Source: Paludibacteraceae bacterium
GTDB taxonomy: Bacteria > Bacteroidota > Bacteroidia > Bacteroidales > Paludibacteraceae
DNA: 34,751 nt
Assembly (NCBI GenBank): GCA_017412245.1
Contig: JAFPYI010000006.1
Coordinates: 1-34,751 of the forward strand
Direction: 5' to 3'
The position numbers were made by a program, and so were the translations under genes. This document shows, in pieces, positions 1 through 6,703 of the stretch. Positions within the stretch are counted from its first letter, which is position 1. Each line of letters opens with the position of its first letter. The notes below the pieces were generated by a model. That model had not been told where the DNA came from, did not search any database, and saw nothing but the letters and a program-made list of their open reading frames with translations.

Positions 1-3000
1 GAAGGTTATCCCCTCTGGAGCGGTCCAATCATCCGGCAAGATAATACAACCTCCCATTCCATTTACTGTACCCAAACTAAACAGTTGCTCTGCATTGGTT
101 CTGCCACGGAAAAGATATTCCCACTCAGCGGCCGTCAGAGTGCGCCACAGGTTGGCTTCGTTGCCGCCGTTGGAGATAGCATTCACGCCCCAATCCGTAA
201 AGACGGCGTAATCTGTATTATTGGTTGTAGCAAGGGTAGGATTACTACCTGTGCCCCAACCGAAGAGGTCTATCCAGCCTTCATACGTGGGAGATATATT
301 AGTATTACCTTCTCCTATGTATTCTATCTGTGCGTTAGCAAACCGCCATGTATTCGTGCTGGCTTTATATTGCAAGTTACCTTGCGAGAACTGCACTTGT
401 TTGCCTGCTGCCACGGAGAATCTGCCAGGCAGGTAGCCTTCGGTGCAGACAGGTGGCACAGTACCAATTTCCACCTTGTCGGTTGTAAGAGCGAGATTGT
501 CGGTAGTATAGCCGTGCAGTGTGCTGCTAAAGACTACTCCTTCGGGTGCAATAAGGGAGCAGTTTTGGAGTACCGGCTCCTGATTAGCATAGAAGGACAC
601 CATCACTGCTCTTTGTGCATCACTCTGCGGAGTGCCGACAGTTTGGGCAGTTAAATGCACGTTATCAAGAATAAGATACGAATTGCCTTGTATCTTCACT
701 CCGCCTGCGCCTGCCACTTCTATCGCACAATTCTCAGCAGTCAGATTGGCATTGCCGAATGTAGTAAAAGCAGCGTATGCTGTTCCTGCCGCCGTACTAC
801 CTATCTGTCTTGGCAGAGGACCATCATTAAGCACTTTGAGACAAGCAGCGCTATTGCCCCCGCGGATAGTAAGATGCGCGTCTGTACGGAGAGCAATACA
901 ATAAGGTGCATAGAGAATGCAGGTGTCAAGAACTTCAAGAGTCAGACCGGGTATCTGGTTGAACAGATTCCACGTGACGTCCGAAGTGGTGAGTTTCACG
1001 TTTTGCATCGTGAGTGTTTTGGTAGTGTCGTTGTATTGAAGCAGGCTCTCAGCTGATGCATCAACCTTTGTTATGCCGCTTATATAATTTGCTATATTCC
1101 AGCAGTTCTGATTGTTGACATATTGTCCGTTGAGGCGTAGTTTGTAGTTGACGGGTGTAGACAAATCTACAGTGGAGGTTACAAGTTCTCCGTTGAGTGC
1201 CACACCTTTGAGACTACTATTGTAAGCAGCGCCTGCGGGTGAGATGACTGCCACTCCACCCTGCAGGCTGAGCGTTCCCCAACCAGCAACAGAACCCGTT
1301 GCGCCGGTTGCCTTCACAAAAGCAGAGTCCACTTTTAGTGTGCCACTGCCATAGCCTTTTATCGCCTTGCCTCTTGTACTCTCGAAGATGACTGTTACAC
1401 CCTCATCGATAGTGAGGTTTCTGGAAGACTGCATCTCAAGAGCATCGGCATCGGTGCCTGCAGCTCGGATAGTGAGAGTACCATTACCGTAGATATGAAT
1501 ATGGTCGTTGGAGAGAATACCGTCTTTGGAGGTGACGATAGAGTTGTCGCCCTGCAGTTTGATAGCGAGTGTTCGCTTGATTAATAGATTCGACAAATCT
1601 GTTTTTATACCTTCTTCGGAGCCTACATACTGGAAATTATTTAGAGTAAGAACATTGCTGCCAAGAAGAATATCGCTTTTAAAGGAGGCACTACCCGTGA
1701 TACCGGAGCCTGCAATGTGGCCGATATTGGCGCCTGTGACTTGTTCGCCACCGACCCACACATTATAAGCTACAGGTTCAATCTTTACCTCTGAGCGCAC
1801 ACGCTGCTCGGTATCGATGGTAGGTATTTCCACAACAGCACCACTATCAGGGCTAAAGTATGAGAGTACGGGTTGCGTGATTTGGCAACTGCCATCGATG
1901 AAGATCATATCATGCAAATGACCTATAGAAGCACCTGGGTTGGTTGCAGTCTTATAGCCATTGGTATTGGCAGTAATGGTGGCATTATCGAGTTGGAGTA
2001 CTGCGCCATGGTTCTGCCAATTGGTAGAAACACCGCCTATTCCACACATACCGGTTGTCTTAAGATTGAGGTTCTTGAGAGTGACAGTGAGGTCTTTGTC
2101 GGAATAGTTGGCAGCATCGGCATAGAGATAGAGACCATAGCCACCATAGGAAGCATCAAGAATCACTTCGTCGGAACTTGTTATAGTAGCGTTTTTGTCA
2201 AGACGTATGCAAGACCAACCGTTACGATTCAGCACATCTTTGTAGCCGGTCATCTGGCACCAGTTTCCTTTAAATTCAATATTCAAATCAGGAATAGCAC
2301 TACGTATTATATAGGTGCCTGTTTGAGCATTCATATAGAGGACTCGGGAGATGGTGAGCTTGTTAGTCTCTTCATCATAGTAGATTTCTCCAGTGCTGCC
2401 TGCAGTGATGCCGGGGAGAGTTTCGAGATGCTCGCAGTTGAGGCTTGTGACTTGCGTACCCATAATCCAGAGGTCGTAGTTCTTGGGGCCGAAAGTGACT
2501 GACTCCAGCATTACACCTGCCATGTTACACAGTTGTCCGTTTTTCAACATTACGCTCAGTGCACCCGAAGGCTTACTGGCTTGAACGACCAGTCCATACG
2601 GGTTGAAACTATAGAGATCCTGGGCAACACCATAGGTAGAGTTACCTGTGAGTTTGAGGAAGGTAGTACCCTCTGTCTTCAAATTTACACTGATAAGGGC
2701 ACTTTTATGACCTTGTATATAGAAGCGTCCCGTACCAAGTACAATGTCTGGTTGATTCTGCGGCATTGAAAAGATACCATAACCGTTTAAAAGACCTACT
2801 GCACCGGACTCATAAGTTGCTATATTAATTGCTCCGGAGTTTTTGGAATAAATCTTCAGTTTTTTACTAAGAACGGATATTCCTAAAGTTTGTCCTATGA
2901 TATTGATAGAATCTTTGTTAGAAACTATAGTAAGATCATCAATTAAAGAAACAATAGCAGGTTGAGTATTAGAAACGATATCTTTGTGCAAGGTAAGCGT

Positions 3001-4065
3001 CTTGGTATTATCATCGTATGTATAGTCAGACGAATGAGTGGCGGAATAGTGCGTTATTTTCTCTCCTTTAATATATATATCATAAGCGTCAGGCTCGATA
3101 GTGAGAGTAGTAGCGAGAGCACCACCGGAAGCCACACCGAAGAGCGAAGAATTGTATGCAGCACCTTCGGGTGAGGTGATAGAGCAGCCATTCATTGTGA
3201 GTCTGCCTCGCAGAGCACCATTGGCAGCAGGGCCTGTGACACTCAGATAAGAGTCTTTGACAGTAGTACCAAAGCCGGTAGAGATTGCAGTTTGGGTAGA
3301 AACAATATTAACATTGGATTGGTCAATAGACAGAGTACCCTCGGATTGTATGGCAGCGGTAAATGCAGAATGCTGTATTTTCAGTTCTTTCGCACCTTCT
3401 ATTCTTATGCGACCATCACAGACAAGAGAGCCATTGGTGATGAAGGTATAGTTTTGACCTGATATCTGCAACTCGTTGTCGGCTCTGACCGCAATGAAGT
3501 CAGAGCCACCGGAGCCGGTCAGTTTAAGCGAAGCCCCGGACATAAATGACATATACACTTTGGCTCCCGAGTGCCAGAATCCGTAATTCTCACTCGCACT
3601 ATTGGAGTTGCTGAGTGTTATCTCGTTGTTGCCGTAAATCTCATAATACACTTCTTTTATTCTCGACATGTTGCCACCATATCTATGGTTGCTGATGATG
3701 GCGGCAGACTTACCGGCATGAGAAATAATAGACCATGGCTTGGTGTAGCCCTCTTCAGGTTTAATTACGATATAGAGAACACTGTCATTTATTATTTTCA
3801 TACTTACATGAACAGCACTCTTGCGCAGATAGCGGCCAGCCAGCCATGAATCAGGCACTCCTTCCAGAAGATCAGCGTACGGGACCGGCACCTCCCACCG
3901 ACCAATGGGTTGAATACATTCTTCTTCATAACCACATGGGTTAGGATCGTCCGAGTTCCACCCGAGACACATACTGTTTTTCCAATCAATGTCAGTGGCG
4001 ATAGCCGAGACAGAGAAGACGCAGGCATAGACGAATGCCAACAGATAACGGAGAAAATGTTTCAT
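1..4065 (-). CDS. Large secreted repeat protein with FGE/FISUMP-like C-terminal region (partial, stop lies beyond left edge)
   Basis: I read this frame by hand: no stop occurs in 1,355 codons from ATG at 4065 to base 1, so the gene continues off the left edge. Residues 1-23 are a signal peptide ending in SAIA, so the protein is exported. The body is rich in short strand-turn motifs (LTIRG, LSIDQS, LKIYS), suggesting a beta-helix or stacked-sheet surface protein. Related units begin near residues 328 (AYDIYIKGEKI), 530 (NYDLWIMGTQVT), 767 (AYNVWVGGEQVT) and 974 (NYKLRLNGQYV). A linker motif occurs at 296-310 (ITSPEGAAYNSSLFG), at 941-954 (ISPAGAAYNSSLKG) and, degenerate, near 1172-1185. From about 1212 a different domain starts (FSVAAGKQVQFSQGNLQY) and includes WRTLTAAEWEYLFRGR, resembling the formylglycine-generating-enzyme/FISUMP lectin-like fold. 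Its ligand is unknown; adhesion or glycan binding is inferred. It is transcribed divergently from the membrane AraC gene. Confidence 0.85.
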   Translation of the reverse strand, partial: MKHFLRYLLAFVYACVFSVSAIATDIDWKNSMCLGWNSDDPNPCGYEEECIQPIGRWEVPVPYADLLEGVPDSWLAGRYLRKSAVHVSMKIINDSVLYIVIKPEEGYTKPWSIISHAGKSAAIISNHRYGGNMSRIKEVYYEIYGNNEITLSNSNSASENYGFWHSGAKVYMSFMSGASLKLTGSGGSDFIAVRADNELQISGQNYTFITNGSLVCDGRIRIEGAKELKIQHSAFTAAIQSEGTLSIDQSNVNIVSTQTAISTGFGTTVKDSYLSVTGPAANGALRGRLTMNGCSITSPEGAAYNSSLFGVASGGALATTLTIEPDAYDIYIKGEKITHYSATHSSDYTYDDNTKTLTLHKDIVSNTQPAIVSLIDDLTIVSNKDSINIIGQTLGISVLSKKLKIYSKNSGAINIATYESGAVGLLNGYGIFSMPQNQPDIVLGTGRFYIQGHKSALISVNLKTEGTTFLKLTGNSTYGVAQDLYSFNPYGLVVQASKPSGALSVMLKNGQLCNMAGVMLESVTFGPKNYDLWIMGTQVTSLNCEHLETLPGITAGSTGEIYYDEETNKLTISRVLYMNAQTGTYIIRSAIPDLNIEFKGNWCQMTGYKDVLNRNGWSCIRLDKNATITSSDEVILDASYGGYGLYLYADAANYSDKDLTVTLKNLNLKTTGMCGIGGVSTNWQNHGAVLQLDNATITANTNGYKTATNPGASIGHLHDMIFIDGSCQITQPVLSYFSPDSGAVVEIPTIDTEQRVRSEVKIEPVAYNVWVGGEQVTGANIGHIAGSGITGSASFKSDILLGSNVLTLNNFQYVGSEEGIKTDLSNLLIKRTLAIKLQGDNSIVTSKDGILSNDHIHIYGNGTLTIRAAGTDADALEMQSSRNLTIDEGVTVIFESTRGKAIKGYGSGTLKVDSAFVKATGATGSVAGWGTLSLQGGVAVISPAGAAYNSSLKGVALNGELVTSTVDLSTPVNYKLRLNGQYVNNQNCWNIANYISGITKVDASAESLLQYNDTTKTLTMQNVKLTTSDVTWNLFNQIPGLTLEVLDTCILYAPYCIALRTDAHLTIRGGNSAACLKVLNDGPLPRQIGSTAAGTAYAAFTTFGNANLTAENCAIEVAGAGGVKIQGNSYLILDNVHLTAQTVGTPQSDAQRAVMVSFYANQEPVLQNCSLIAPEGVVFSSTLHGYTTDNLALTTDKVEIGTVPPVCTEGYLPGRFSVAAGKQVQFSQGNLQYKASTNTWRFANAQIEYIGEGNTNISPTYEGWIDLFGWGTGSNPTLATTNNTDYAVFTDWGVNAISNGGNEANLWRTLTAAEWEYLFRGRTNAEQLFSLGTVNGMGGCIILPDDWTAPEGITF

Positions 4066-4077
4066 ATAATTAAATAT

Positions 4078-4109
4078 TTAACGGGTTAACGGGTTAGCGG
4101 GTTAGTGGG
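4078..4109. repeat. 8-bp tandem array, four units of TTARYGGG
   Basis: Four adjacent units read TTAACGGG, TTAACGGG, TTAGCGGG and TTAGTGGG. The array lies between the -7 element at 4128-4135 and the ATG at 4065, so it would be part of the 5' leader of the large secreted protein mRNA (as CCCRYTAA on that strand). Confidence 0.9.
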
Positions 4110-4127
4110 TTCTTCATTTTCACGGGG

Positions 4128-4135
4128 CAAAGGTA
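4128..4135 (-). promoter_or_regulatory. Bacteroidota -7 promoter element for the large secreted protein
   Basis: The minus strand reads TACCTTTG, an exact match to the TAnnTTTG consensus of the Bacteroidota housekeeping sigma factor. It would start transcription near 4121, giving a leader of about 56 nt. I see no clear TTTG at the expected -33 spacing, so an activator may help. Confidence 0.65.
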
Positions 4136-4165
4136 CGACATATTTTATAAAAAATATTATATAAA

Positions 4166-4222
4166 CGTACAAAATTACATTTATGACTGTTGAATCGTAC
4201 AAATTTATTGTCAAATCGTACA
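4166..4222. promoter_or_regulatory. Three CGTACA direct repeats, candidate operator
   Basis: CGTACA occurs at 4166-4171, 4196-4201 and 4217-4222. The last two lie in the longer shared word AATCGTACA. Start-to-start spacings are 30 and 21 bp, close to three and two helical turns. The sites lie roughly 45-100 bp upstream of the inferred transcription start of the large secreted protein, where an activator would bind. A link to the adjacent AraC-type regulator is inference. Confidence 0.4.
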
Positions 4223-4283
4223 GAGGGCTGTTTAAAGAGGAAGAAAAAGTGGTATTTTTTGGTCGTTTGCAAAAAAATGTGTA

Positions 4284-4352
4284 AACTTCGGCACGCCCCT
4301 TCCCTTACGGGTGGGTTCCCTCCGAAGTTACGTTCGCACTGTTGAGCGAACG
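4284..4352. repeat. Two adjacent inverted repeats (REP-like structured element)
   Basis: AACTTCGG (4284-4291) pairs with CCGAAGTT (4322-4329). One base later CGTTCGC (4331-4337) pairs with GCGAACG (4346-4352) around an 8-base loop. Neither is followed by a T-run, so they do not look like terminators. They lie upstream of both divergent promoters and may be a repetitive extragenic palindrome or a remnant of a small mobile element. Confidence 0.5.
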
Positions 4353-4415
4353 ACAACCTTTCTCCCGCGAAACAACTATTTATGCAAGCATAATCGTTTT
4401 TTTCTCGGAGAAATC

Positions 4416-4446
4416 TTGTGCATTCCAAAAATTTGTTGTATCTTTG
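4416..4446 (+). promoter_or_regulatory. Promoter of the membrane AraC-type regulator
   Basis: TTG at 4416-4418, a 20-bp spacer and TATCTTTG at 4439-4446 match the Bacteroidota -33/-7 consensus. The ATG lies at 4455, only 8 bases after the -7 element, so the mRNA would be leaderless or nearly so. Confidence 0.7.
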
Positions 4447-4454
4447 CAGCAGAA

Positions 4455-5585
4455 ATGTTCCGGTACAGTTTTTACATACTGATTGCCTTTCTGAGTTTGA
4501 TGGCGGTTTTGATGTTTGCCATTCCGCTTCCGGAGAAAGACAAGCGTCTGAAGGGCTATATGCTCTCCCGACGGATGATAGCATTATCGTATGTCGCGCT
4601 GGCAGTGTACTGCTACTTCAAGGGAAGACTGGAATTAGAGTTGATAAGCCCGCTCTTTCTGTTCATGGCCAATCTGCAGGCGGTACTGCTCGCCATGTCA
4701 CACGTGAATCTGCTTCATCCGCAACTGGTGACCACGCGTTATGTGGTGCTCCATTTTGTGCCGATGGGAGTCTGCATGGTGCTTTACGGCATTGTACGGA
4801 TATTCATCGAGCATGTGCCATTAGTGAGTTATAGTGCGCTGGGCGAGAATATCGGTCGTGCGGATGTGATAGCACGGAGTATATGGATGGCGCAATACGT
4901 CATCATGTACATTTATTATATCTATCTGTTCGCGCGCGAGTTCAAGAGATGGCAAGGCATGGCGGCAGACTATTTTGCTGACGACCGTTATATCTCGGTC
5001 AAACTGATCAGGGTCAGCCTGCTCGTGGTGCTATGCATCGGTCTGATTACCTTCGGCATCACGTTTAGCCTGCGCCCCGTACTCTCGGCGGTGCTGAATA
5101 TGACTATTCTGGGCTTGTATATCGTGATGGGGATATTGTTCTTGCAATACCCGGGATTATTCATGCAGATGCAGAATGTGCTCTACACGCCGGCAAAAGA
5201 AGAAAGCAGAGAGAAAGAAGAGGGAGATAAAGAAGTACTTGAAATGGAGAACAAATGGGACAGGATACGGGCTGCTATTATCTCCCAGCAACTGTACTTG
5301 CGCCCCGGGATCACTCTCCAGCAGATTGCACGCGAGGTGGGTGTGAGCCGGACGGTGCTTTCCAACACCCTGAACCAGGAGGAAGGAATGAACTTCAACT
5401 CGTTTATCAACCGCCTGCGCATACAGGAGGCGCAACGCCTGATGCGTAGCCGGCCGGAACTGACACTGCAACAGATAGCAGAGCAAGTGGGGTACGCCGA
5501 ACAGAGCCATTTCCACCACCAGTTCAAGCACTGGTCCGGCAAAACGCCACGGGAGTGGAAGAAGAGTATGGGAAAGGGAGCATAA
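4455..5585 (+). CDS. Membrane-embedded AraC-family transcriptional regulator
   Basis: This 376-residue protein joins a membrane domain to an AraC-type DNA-binding domain. Hydrophobic segments lie near residues 3-22, 41-57, 63-82, 96-115, 143-161, 185-205 and 209-230, so about seven helices. A charged linker (about 246-268, rich in E and K) follows. The C-terminus carries two helix-turn-helix units: ITLQQIAREVGVSRTVLSNT (286-305) and LTLQQIAEQVGYAEQS (336-351), the latter followed by FHHQFKHWSGKTPREWK. The architecture suggests a one-component receptor that senses an envelope or external signal and binds DNA from the membrane; the ligand is unknown. The frame stays open upstream to 4311, but I chose ATG 4455 because a good promoter ends at 4446 and the first membrane helix starts right there. 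Its likeliest local target is the divergent secreted protein, which is inference. Confidence 0.85.
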   Translation: MFRYSFYILIAFLSLMAVLMFAIPLPEKDKRLKGYMLSRRMIALSYVALAVYCYFKGRLELELISPLFLFMANLQAVLLAMSHVNLLHPQLVTTRYVVLHFVPMGVCMVLYGIVRIFIEHVPLVSYSALGENIGRADVIARSIWMAQYVIMYIYYIYLFAREFKRWQGMAADYFADDRYISVKLIRVSLLVVLCIGLITFGITFSLRPVLSAVLNMTILGLYIVMGILFLQYPGLFMQMQNVLYTPAKEESREKEEGDKEVLEMENKWDRIRAAIISQQLYLRPGITLQQIAREVGVSRTVLSNTLNQEEGMNFNSFINRLRIQEAQRLMRSRPELTLQQIAEQVGYAEQSHFHHQFKHWSGKTPREWKKSMGKGA

Positions 5586-5612
5586 CAGTTCTTGATTGTA
5601 ATGAGATCGTTC

Positions 5613-5645
5613 AGGATGGTCCCGAGATGGTCCCGAGATGGTCAC
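5613..5645. repeat. 11-bp tandem array, three units
   Basis: Three units read AGGATGGTCCC, GAGATGGTCCC and GAGATGGTCAC. They begin 27 bp after the stop codon of the AraC-type gene, ahead of its terminator. Confidence 0.85.
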
Positions 5646-5670
5646 GTAAATGACTTGATAAGGGTTCGAC

Positions 5671-5700
5671 AATCACTAAGAATCACTAAGAATCACTAAC
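5671..5700. repeat. 10-bp tandem array, three units
   Basis: AATCACTAAG occurs twice in a row, followed by AATCACTAAC. The array lies 25 bp after the 11-bp array in the same intergenic region. Confidence 0.9.
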
Positions 5701-5705
5701 GTTTT

Positions 5706-5730
5706 ATTTTCGAACAGGGCGTTCGAAAAT
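5706..5730. repeat. Perfect 10-bp inverted repeat
   Basis: ATTTTCGAAC (5706-5715) and GTTCGAAAAT (5721-5730) form a perfect hairpin with loop AGGGC. There is no T-run on either strand, so it may be an mRNA 3'-end stabiliser or a protein-binding site rather than a terminator. Confidence 0.6.
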
Positions 5731-5746
5731 CTCATTGAGCAACAAT

Positions 5747-5778
5747 AAAAATGCAGGCCCGAAGGTCTGCATTTTTAT
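5747..5778. terminator. Bidirectional intrinsic terminator
   Basis: The stem ATGCAGGCC / GGTCTGCAT has loop CGAA and one G-U pair. It is flanked by an A-run on the left and a T-run on the right, so it can act on both strands. It separates the convergent AraC-type gene (plus) and the small secreted protein gene (minus). Confidence 0.9.
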
Positions 5779-5792
5779 TTAGTAATTCGCGG

Positions 5793-5840
5793 AATAGTAG
5801 ATTACTAGATTACTAGATTTCTAGAATTCTTGAATATTAG
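5793..5840. repeat. 8-bp CTAG-phased array downstream of the small secreted protein gene
   Basis: Six 8-bp units read AATAGTAG, ATTACTAG, ATTACTAG, ATTTCTAG, AATTCTTG and AATATTAG. CTAG falls at 5805, 5813 and 5821, with one-base variants in the other units at the same phase. The last unit contains the stop codon (5837-5839) of the neighbouring gene. Confidence 0.85.
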
Positions 5841-6544
5841 AGTTGTACGCCCAGTGCGTTGTATTCTACACCATTCTTGCGGATGATGAGTTGACCATCG
5901 CGGAAGAATTTCTCAGCCTTTGCGTTAGCGTTTACATCATTGATGCCTTGGCTGCCATCAGGAACCTCAACAGAAACGAGTTTCCATTTAGCATCAGTTG
6001 TTTGTCCTTCACTATCAGTAGTCACACTTTGAGAATAAACTCGAATTTCACTACCCATAGATTGGAGTTCAACAGTTGTAGCATCAAGCATATGTGTTGC
6101 AACAGTAGCACCCTCAATTTTAGCCTCTTTGTTCAAAGCCTCTTTCAAATTCAGTTTGATTTTATCACCAGCCTTTAAGCCTGTAATTACCAAAGCAACC
6201 GCTTTACCGTTAGGCTGTGCATAGTCTGCCCAGTATTTCATGACCAACTTATTTTTATTACTATCCTTAAAATCGAAATAAACTTGATTTTCCCCTTTCA
6301 GTTTGAGAGTAGTAACACCCCATTCCGAAGTTGAATTTACTTGATAAATTGCTGCATAGTAAGCTGTACCACCGGAATTGGCCTCAGCTTTTAATTCGAT
6401 GTTTGCAACATCAAAGGCAGCAGTTGCGGTTGACAAAGCAGTCTCTGCAGAAGTCTTGTCAATGATGTCAGTGAAAGTAACCACCTTTGCGTTAACACTC
6501 AGAGCTGCAAGAGCAGCAACTGCAAAAAAGAAAATTTTCTTCAT
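5837..6544 (-). CDS. Small secreted protein with Bacteroidales C-terminal sorting-like motif
   Basis: The 235-residue product starts with a clear signal peptide (MKKIFFFAVAALAALSVNA, cleavage after residue 19). The middle is about 180 residues of mixed beta-type sequence that I cannot assign to a named family. After a short linker (GINDVNANAKA), the C-terminus reads FFRDGQLIIRKNGVEYNALG. This resembles the closing GQLxIxKNGxxYNxxG motif seen on many Bacteroides and Prevotella secreted proteins, possibly a type IX secretion or surface-anchoring signal. No conserved cysteines or catalytic motif stand out. The gene has its own promoter and terminator, so it is probably a single-gene transcript, although read-through from the GH28 gene 159 bp upstream is possible. 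CTAG-phased 8-bp arrays flank it on both sides. Function unknown. Confidence 0.8.
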   Translation of the reverse strand: MKKIFFFAVAALAALSVNAKVVTFTDIIDKTSAETALSTATAAFDVANIELKAEANSGGTAYYAAIYQVNSTSEWGVTTLKLKGENQVYFDFKDSNKNKLVMKYWADYAQPNGKAVALVITGLKAGDKIKLNLKEALNKEAKIEGATVATHMLDATTVELQSMGSEIRVYSQSVTTDSEGQTTDAKWKLVSVEVPDGSQGINDVNANAKAEKFFRDGQLIIRKNGVEYNALGVQL

Positions 6545-6591
6545 GATTGTTGAGTTTTAAAAAAGTTAATAATATTTGTTAATTAATAGAT

Positions 6592-6623
6592 ATCTAGGGA
6601 ACTAGAGTTCTAGTGTTCTAGTG
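6592..6623. repeat. 8-bp CTAG-phased array upstream of the small secreted protein gene
   Basis: CTAG occurs at 6594, 6602, 6610 and 6618, an exact 8-bp period, with TTCTAGTG repeated at 6608-6615 and 6616-6623. The array lies between the promoter (6639-6646) and the ATG (6544), in the 5' leader. Confidence 0.85.
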
Positions 6624-6638
6624 TTTCAATTTTCGGTG

Positions 6639-6669
6639 CAAAATTACTACATTTTTTAGAAACACACAA
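6639..6669 (-). promoter_or_regulatory. Promoter of the small secreted protein gene
   Basis: On the minus strand TTG (6667-6669), a 20-bp spacer and TAATTTTG (6639-6646) match the Bacteroidota consensus. The start of transcription would be near 6632, giving a leader of nearly 90 nt that contains the CTAG array. Confidence 0.7.
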
Positions 6670-6703
6670 GTATATATTGCCAAAAAATGTAGATTTTTTG
6701 ATT

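Larger units (their letters stand above)
4066..4454. other. Divergent intergenic regulatory region
   Basis: These 389 bases contain no convincing gene. From left to right they hold an 8-bp tandem array in the leader of the large secreted protein, that gene's -7 promoter element, three CGTACA direct repeats, two strong inverted repeats (4284-4329 and 4331-4352), and the promoter of the AraC-type gene at the right end. A minus-strand frame at 4120-4584 is open but reads through both promoters and looks spurious. Confidence 0.7.

Noticed and set aside
85-2502. Plus-strand open frames of 133-209 codons in the first 2.5 kb
   Set aside because: They are antisense to the minus-strand secreted protein, whose frame is continuous for 1,355 codons with a signal peptide and repeats.
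3804-4028. Minus-strand 74-codon frame near the start of the large secreted protein
   Set aside because: It is in a different frame inside the N-terminal coding region of the large protein and has no start context or family resemblance.
4311-4454. N-terminal extension of the membrane AraC protein
   Set aside because: It includes inverted-repeat DNA and the promoter itself. The first membrane helix begins at the chosen ATG.
4120-4584. Minus-strand 154-codon frame across the divergent intergenic region
   Set aside because: It crosses the AraC promoter and the start of its coding region, contains the inverted repeats and direct repeats, and has low-complexity composition without family features.
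4078-5840. Tandem arrays as a CRISPR
   Set aside because: Units are only 8-11 bp, directly adjacent and without unique spacers, and no cas genes are present.
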